Below, in pieces: positions 55,354-60,000 of a stretch of 60,000 bases of DNA (position 1 is the first letter of the stretch; each line of letters begins with the position of its first letter). This DNA is from Owenia fusiformis (Eukaryota; Annelida; Polychaeta; Sabellida; Oweniidae): NCBI GenBank assembly GCA_903813345.2, contig CAIIXF020000006.1, positions 34,884,436 through 34,944,435 of the forward strand, in the 5' to 3' direction. Position numbers and translations under genes: made by a program. Under the pieces are notes generated by a model. That model had not been told where the DNA came from, did not search any database, and saw only the letters and a list, made by a program, of their open reading frames with translations.

Positions 55354-57267
55354 GTTTGATTTAATTTTTACATATCTAAAAACACACGAGCTCTTTCCCA
55401 ATGAATAAAGCCAGGCTATAGAGGGGATTAACTATTTCATTAGATGTTAATAACATTGAATCCAAATGTGCAATTTATCCATGGTTGATACAAGCCAATG
55501 TAATGTAAATTTAGTCCCTCGGGGCAAGAGGGGTAAGCTTCGTAGCATAGCAATTAAATCCCCTTCAAAACGATCAAATTCAAGTATGCTCCATCAAATT
55601 AGTTTTTATTAATTCCAATACCACTGAGTCAATACTGCAGTATCGAAATTGGAAAAGATTAGCAAACAAAATACCAAAATTGCTGCATGTATCATGAATG
55701 TGGTTCAATGATGTACTCGTCCAAAATTAACCCAGTGAACTTGCAAATGGAATAACAAGGAAGTTATGGTCGTTACAGTTTCTTTCAAAATAGCAGACGG
55801 TAATATAAGTGTAATTTCGATACTCCCAGTTTTCAGCATCCGACGTCGCTCCTTAAAAGAGAGCTCCGTAGTGTTTACACTCCACGCGCATGGTATTGAA
55901 TTCGGTGCATCATGCAATTACTGACTGAATCTATTTTTTCATTCATGCATGTAACTTGTGGAATTTCGTTTGCGATATATCTCCACAGTTCACACTTTGA
56001 ACAAATCATTATCACTTTTAAAAAGAAGATAAAAGAATAGATGAAAGACGTTTATCTCAATCATTGTCACTTGTTAAACACTACCGATACCATGGAGATC
56101 TATTACAGCTTTAGGACCTACCAATATGTGCATCATAATCTCTTCATGAAAGTGGTTAGCATCCTTAATTAGCCCTATTACCATGTATTGGTCTTAAGAT
56201 CGATGCGAATAAAGCAAATGTGCTAATACTGAATTTTCCTGAAATCTGTAATGCCCTCTTAAGCAATCAATATGTTCAGAAGGAGGAATGATAAATTAGA
56301 GAATCTTGTTAACAGAACTATCTTTCCGTATCCTCCCTCAGAATTGATGTGACATAATAATTATAATCTCGTTAGTTATCATTTGCGTCTTGCATCATAT
56401 AATAGCATCATTGCGTATGCCCCAAGCGTCGCAGTTTGCCATTTAGTATTGATTAACTCAGAGTACAGAAAGCTAAACAGAATGCGAATGACAAAAGAAG
56501 AAAATTGGTGTTGTATTATTTACCATTTTCAATAGCTGAGCGGGCCCCGGGCACGTATTGTTTTATTTTTGAGATCAAAGTTTTTCTAAGTTCTGATGTG
56601 TCTTCGAATATCAATTGTATTGATGTGACTCATGGGGTTTTAGATAAACAATTTCAGACCGATGTGATATTAAGAGAGATGCATTGGTCACGCTTAGCCA
56701 ACTAATGAGAAACCGAAGAGTTGGTCATCGATTATAATAAATCCATGTTAACTGCCAGCATTTATCAACTTAATGAGTCCATCGTCATGTTTTATTTCTT
56801 TTGGTTATTGTGGTGTATTAGGTGCAATTTACATAAAATTTGCCGCTTCTATCTCGTAGGTTTTAGGATGACGGTGTATGTGTGAAAAGAATTGAACCAA
56901 TGCAATATTTGCTGAGTCCGTCTAGGTTAATACCTTATTACATTGAATGAAATTGTGAAAGTGTTTTATGAAAAAATACTACCATTGTCTTTCCATCTTT
57001 AATTCAATTGGTTCAGATAAACGAAATAATGTATGTTGATATTGTCAGGGTTCCGTACTGATAATAAACAGAAAGTTCCCATTCAATATTTGGTATTTAC
57101 ACATTTCAACCATTAATTAATTATTATAAATATCTTTATTGTTTGATAATATAACATGAACATATATATGTGATGCTTAAGAACACTTTGGTTAATTAAT
57201 TGCAAATAGTTTATAGTTGTACAGGGTGACTCAAAAGAATGTGACCCTTTTATTTAGTGATAATGTT
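55354..57267. other. Non-coding, nothing recognised
   Basis: No exon-like frame with splice sites. At 57225 a CAGGGTGACTCAAAAGAATG terminus of mariner form precedes the MITE at 57268, without a visible partner. Confidence 0.4.
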
Positions 57268-57478
57268 CAGGCCCGTAGCCAGGGGGGTTCGCATGGTTCG
57301 GGCGAACCCCCCCCCCCCCCCCTGGCCAAAAATTCTTTCAAAATCATGCAGTTTTTCACCATTCTGAGCACTTTTTAAGTGATTTGGGCTCTTTTTGGAC
57401 CCAAATTGTCAAAAGTGAACCCCCCCTGGAATTTTCCAAAAAGTGAACCCCCCTTGGCAAATCCTGGCTACGGGCCTG
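57268..57478. mobile_element. MITE with CAGGCCCGTAGCCAGG termini, copy with target duplication
   Basis: 211 bp from CAGGCCCGTAGCCAGG to CCTGGCTACGGGCCTG, with a 5-bp duplication ATGTT on both sides (57263-57267, 57479-57483). Contains 16 C at 57307-57322. Related to 9360-9532 and 27548-28150. Confidence 0.88.
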
Positions 57479-59099
57479 ATGTTCTCAATCATTGTGCAAA
57501 TTATTTTTGCATGGAATCGGTGCGTATCAGGTAAGTAAAGAATGAATTAAAGCATTAAAACGTCTGCTTATTCTCCACTTCATAAAGTACAGTTCCACGT
57601 GAACCAAGTTTTACCGGCCTCGACGTTTTTCAAATTAATCCTTTATTCTTATTTGAAGGTAGGGCATTTCCGAACAACCGATCACATTTCAGTGAAATTA
57701 TAAGATACTTTTTCCAAATAAGAAATCATTATAATGGATAAAACAATTATTTGAAATATTCGTGACCAGCATTTTGAATAACGATAACAAACTCGTACCT
57801 GATCATGTGCAAACATTCTGATATTGATATCAATTTAGCAAGACAATTAATTGAAACATCGCAAAGCTATACAAGAACACTTGGGGGGTTTCAAATTCAA
57901 TAAAGGTGTAAGAAACTGCTTTAGCATTGATTTGGTATACTATTTTAATTAAGAAAACGTCCGATGTGTGAATCAAAAGTGACCTTGTGTATCAATTTTG
58001 ATCAAAGTTCTCGTTTCTGTATCAATTGTTTTTGTAATCTAGTCACCCTATCAGACCGGCTAGCCTACCATTATACGAACAATTGCCGTAAAATTATTAT
58101 TATCAGTAAAAATACTGTGGCAATCTTTTGATTTTCAATCGAGTTCTATCGTATTCTGATGGCTAAAAATGTTTATTTGTGCACGGGTAACCATTTGGAA
58201 ACGATCAAGTCCCTAAACCCATACTTCCCCGTCACTCTTATATTAGGAAGACTTCTAGAACACCGAACACAGAGTGACCGATGTCTTGAGCAATGCGCCC
58301 GGAGAATGCCATGCGCCAATCATCATTAGCATTTAAATCACCACAGAATCAGTTATCTGTGGGAATAAAATGTGATCATTAGACTTCTAGAAATACAAAT
58401 TGCCCCATTTGAGATTGAATAATTTGGTATCGATGAAATGATTATCGTATTACACCCAATGGGATGGATTTTATTACGACATAAAATAGGTCGGATTCGA
58501 AATCACATCAATAGTGTTAAATAGCTAATCTCTAAATGTCCGATTATTGAGAAAGCTAGAAATGTCTCCTCCCGAAGGAACCATCTCAAAATAATGTGTC
58601 CCATTGCGATTTTCCAATCACGAAGATAAAGAGAGTATCTTGACTTTTCAAAACATCCATCGGTAAATTACTAATCCCTAAAACATACCTGGACGGATGA
58701 ACAAATTGGACTTCTTTGATGAACGACAAATTATCCTAATCTCTAAAGATAAACTATTGATATCGGAGCTATTACATTATTTGTGCTGTAATATATAACT
58801 TTGTAAAGTAATTAGTTGTGGACTATAAAAGGAGCACGTAGGTTATCGCAAACAATTTCAGAAGGTTATGTCTTGGATTATGACTATTTTCTGACAATGA
58901 AGACAGGTTTATCTTTTAGATCAATTCATTATCTCAAAGAAAATTATATACAGTAATTATAAAGTCAAACAAACTCGGAGATATTTAACTAGCAATCAAC
59001 CCATCAACACACTTTTTCAAAGATGTTGACCCCATTTTCACTAAAAATGCAATCATTTTTTACAATGTTTAATGCATTACTATTCTTTATTTTGATGTA
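57479..59099. other. Non-coding, nothing recognised
   Basis: AT-rich sequence without supported gene, RNA or repeat. Confidence 0.4.
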
Positions 59100-60000
59100 T
59101 CAAATTCAATTTCAATTTCAATTCAATTTGTTTATTTCATAAACACACATACAATATAGTATACAATGAGTGGGTGACACAAAGGTTTGTGTATATTCCC
59201 AAGATGGAGTAAATTAAATACAAAGTATGTTGAAATGGCGGGGATCTGCCATTGCATGCCCTCAATAAAAAAAATACAGATTGTGCCATCAAATTGCCCC
59301 TAAAAAAATTAAAGTTGTAGCAAATATTTTTTAATCTGTTTTTTTCATGAGGATGATGCTTCTGATGGATTTAAAATGTGGGGGTAGTTGGTTCCAAATA
59401 TCAGGTATAGAATATGATAACATTGATTTTCCATAGTTTGTACGGATTTTAGGTTTGTCAAAAGTTTTCTTGTTTCTTGTATTATAATTGTGTCTGTTTT
59501 CAACTGTTTGGAAGAAATTAAGAAATATTTGCTTGTAATTGTCCTTGTCATTGATCCATTTAAACATGAATAAATATCTTTGTTGCTTATTTATCTCAAA
59601 TATGTTCAAGATTCTTAAATTTTGAAAAAGAGGTAAAGAGTGGGCTCTGTAGTCGCTATTTGTTGCAATCCTTACAAATTTTTTCTGTGAGAGATGAAGA
59701 GTATTAAGTAATGTGCAGCCTGCTTCACCCCAAATTATATTTCCATAAATAAGATATGAATAGATTAGTGAGTAATATATACTAAGTAAGCTTTTAGCAT
59801 TTAATAAATGTTTCACTTTGTATAAAATACCAATAGTTCTTGAAATTTTCATGTTTACTGATGTGATGTGATTTCTCCAGGTAAGATTTTGATCAATTAT
59901 AATTCCCAAAAAGTTTATATGTGACACTTGCTCAAGCACTTTATCATTCATCGTGACAATTATATCATTTTTATTATATTGCTTTTGTCTTGAAGAAAAT
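59100..60000 (-). mobile_element. Non-LTR retrotransposon 3' part, continues past window end
   Basis: Minus-strand RT-ORF end (59331-60000), then a 3' UTR of about 200 bp, then a short microsatellite tail of (AATTTC)n-like units at about 59100-59130 on the genomic plus strand. A microsatellite tail in place of poly(A) is usual for CR1/L2-like and related clades. The UTR resembles that of the truncated copy at 9836-10200. Confidence 0.8.
59331..60000 (-). CDS. Reverse-transcriptase ORF, C-terminal part (partial at window edge)
   Basis: Open from the window edge to a TAA at 59333-59331, about 222 codons; the frame stays open upstream of the first Met at 59951 (SSRQKQYNKNDIIVTMNDK), so that Met is internal. 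It contains INFLGIIIDQNLTWRNHI, the block that follows the catalytic YxDD region in non-LTR RTs, then LLSIYYSLIYSYLIYGNIIWG, LHLSQKKFVRIA, and the C-terminal NYNTRNKKTFDKPKIRTNYGK and IWNQLPP. The catalytic part lies beyond 60000. No stop or frameshift is seen in this part, so the copy may be fairly young. Confidence 0.88.
   Translation of the reverse strand, partial: FSSRQKQYNKNDIIVTMNDKVLEQVSHINFLGIIIDQNLTWRNHITSVNMKISRTIGILYKVKHLLNAKSLLSIYYSLIYSYLIYGNIIWGEAGCTLLNTLHLSQKKFVRIATNSDYRAHSLPLFQNLRILNIFEINKQQRYLFMFKWINDKDNYKQIFLNFFQTVENRHNYNTRNKKTFDKPKIRTNYGKSMLSYSIPDIWNQLPPHFKSIRSIILMKKTD

Noticed and set aside
55705-55917. 70-codon minus-strand ORF as signal-peptide or first exon of the CCP/Ig gene
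   Set aside because: No signal peptide and no donor of the needed phase was found.

Overview
The window looks like AT-rich genomic DNA from a non-vertebrate marine animal. Evidence for this is: genes split by GT-AG introns, intron density and length typical of invertebrates, a squid-DFPase-type SMP-30 gene, CCP/Ig mosaic exons, an ShKT-domain protein, a cGAS/Mab-21-type gene, non-LTR retrotransposon remnants, and many foldback/MITE repeats and G/C homopolymer runs. I cannot name the species; a lophotrochozoan or an invertebrate deuterostome would both fit.

Layout. 1-0.7 kb: foldback repeat. 3.2-6.2 kb (+): decayed spectrin-repeat (nesprin-like) exons with stops and a frameshift. 6.75-7.36 kb: 33-bp minisatellite. 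9.4-10.2 kb: MITE, duplication and LINE 3' end. 10.4-11.3 kb (+): last three exons of a DFPase-like SMP-30/gluconolactonase gene with poly(A) signal. 12.3-12.9 kb: MITEs. 14.1-19.1 kb (-): a complete six-exon gene assembled here, with signal peptide, HExxH metallopeptidase and C-terminal ShKT domain (386 aa); a tRNA-Arg(ACG) gene sits in its last intron on the other strand. 20.5-21.9 kb: 38-bp minisatellite, about 34 copies. 22-33 kb: gene-poor, rich in foldback elements, including a 1.9-kb TIR element carrying a Crypton-like ORF fragment.

33.6-54.1 kb (-): one long gene whose exons encode at least nine CCP (sushi) domains, a Hikaru-genki-like Ig domain and a furin-type RGKRS linker that is present as two alternative-looking exons. 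All junction phases agree. Its introns hold many mobile elements, a small intronless ORF with TATA box and poly(A) signal (37.55 kb), an internal signal-peptide exon (44.2 kb), and, inside the phase-2 intron that splits one CCP domain, an intronless 473-aa cGAS-like receptor on the opposite strand (45.2-46.6 kb). 47.2-51.4 kb is a 4.2-kb long-TIR foldback invaded by a mariner element. 54-60 kb is gene-free apart from MITEs and the 3' end of a non-LTR retrotransposon running off the window edge.

Taken together, the 33-54 kb part pairs a predicted extracellular CCP/Ig recognition-type protein with a predicted intracellular nucleotidyltransferase sensor in a nested, opposite-strand arrangement. 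That functional reading is inference; the exon structures and motifs are read directly from the sequence.
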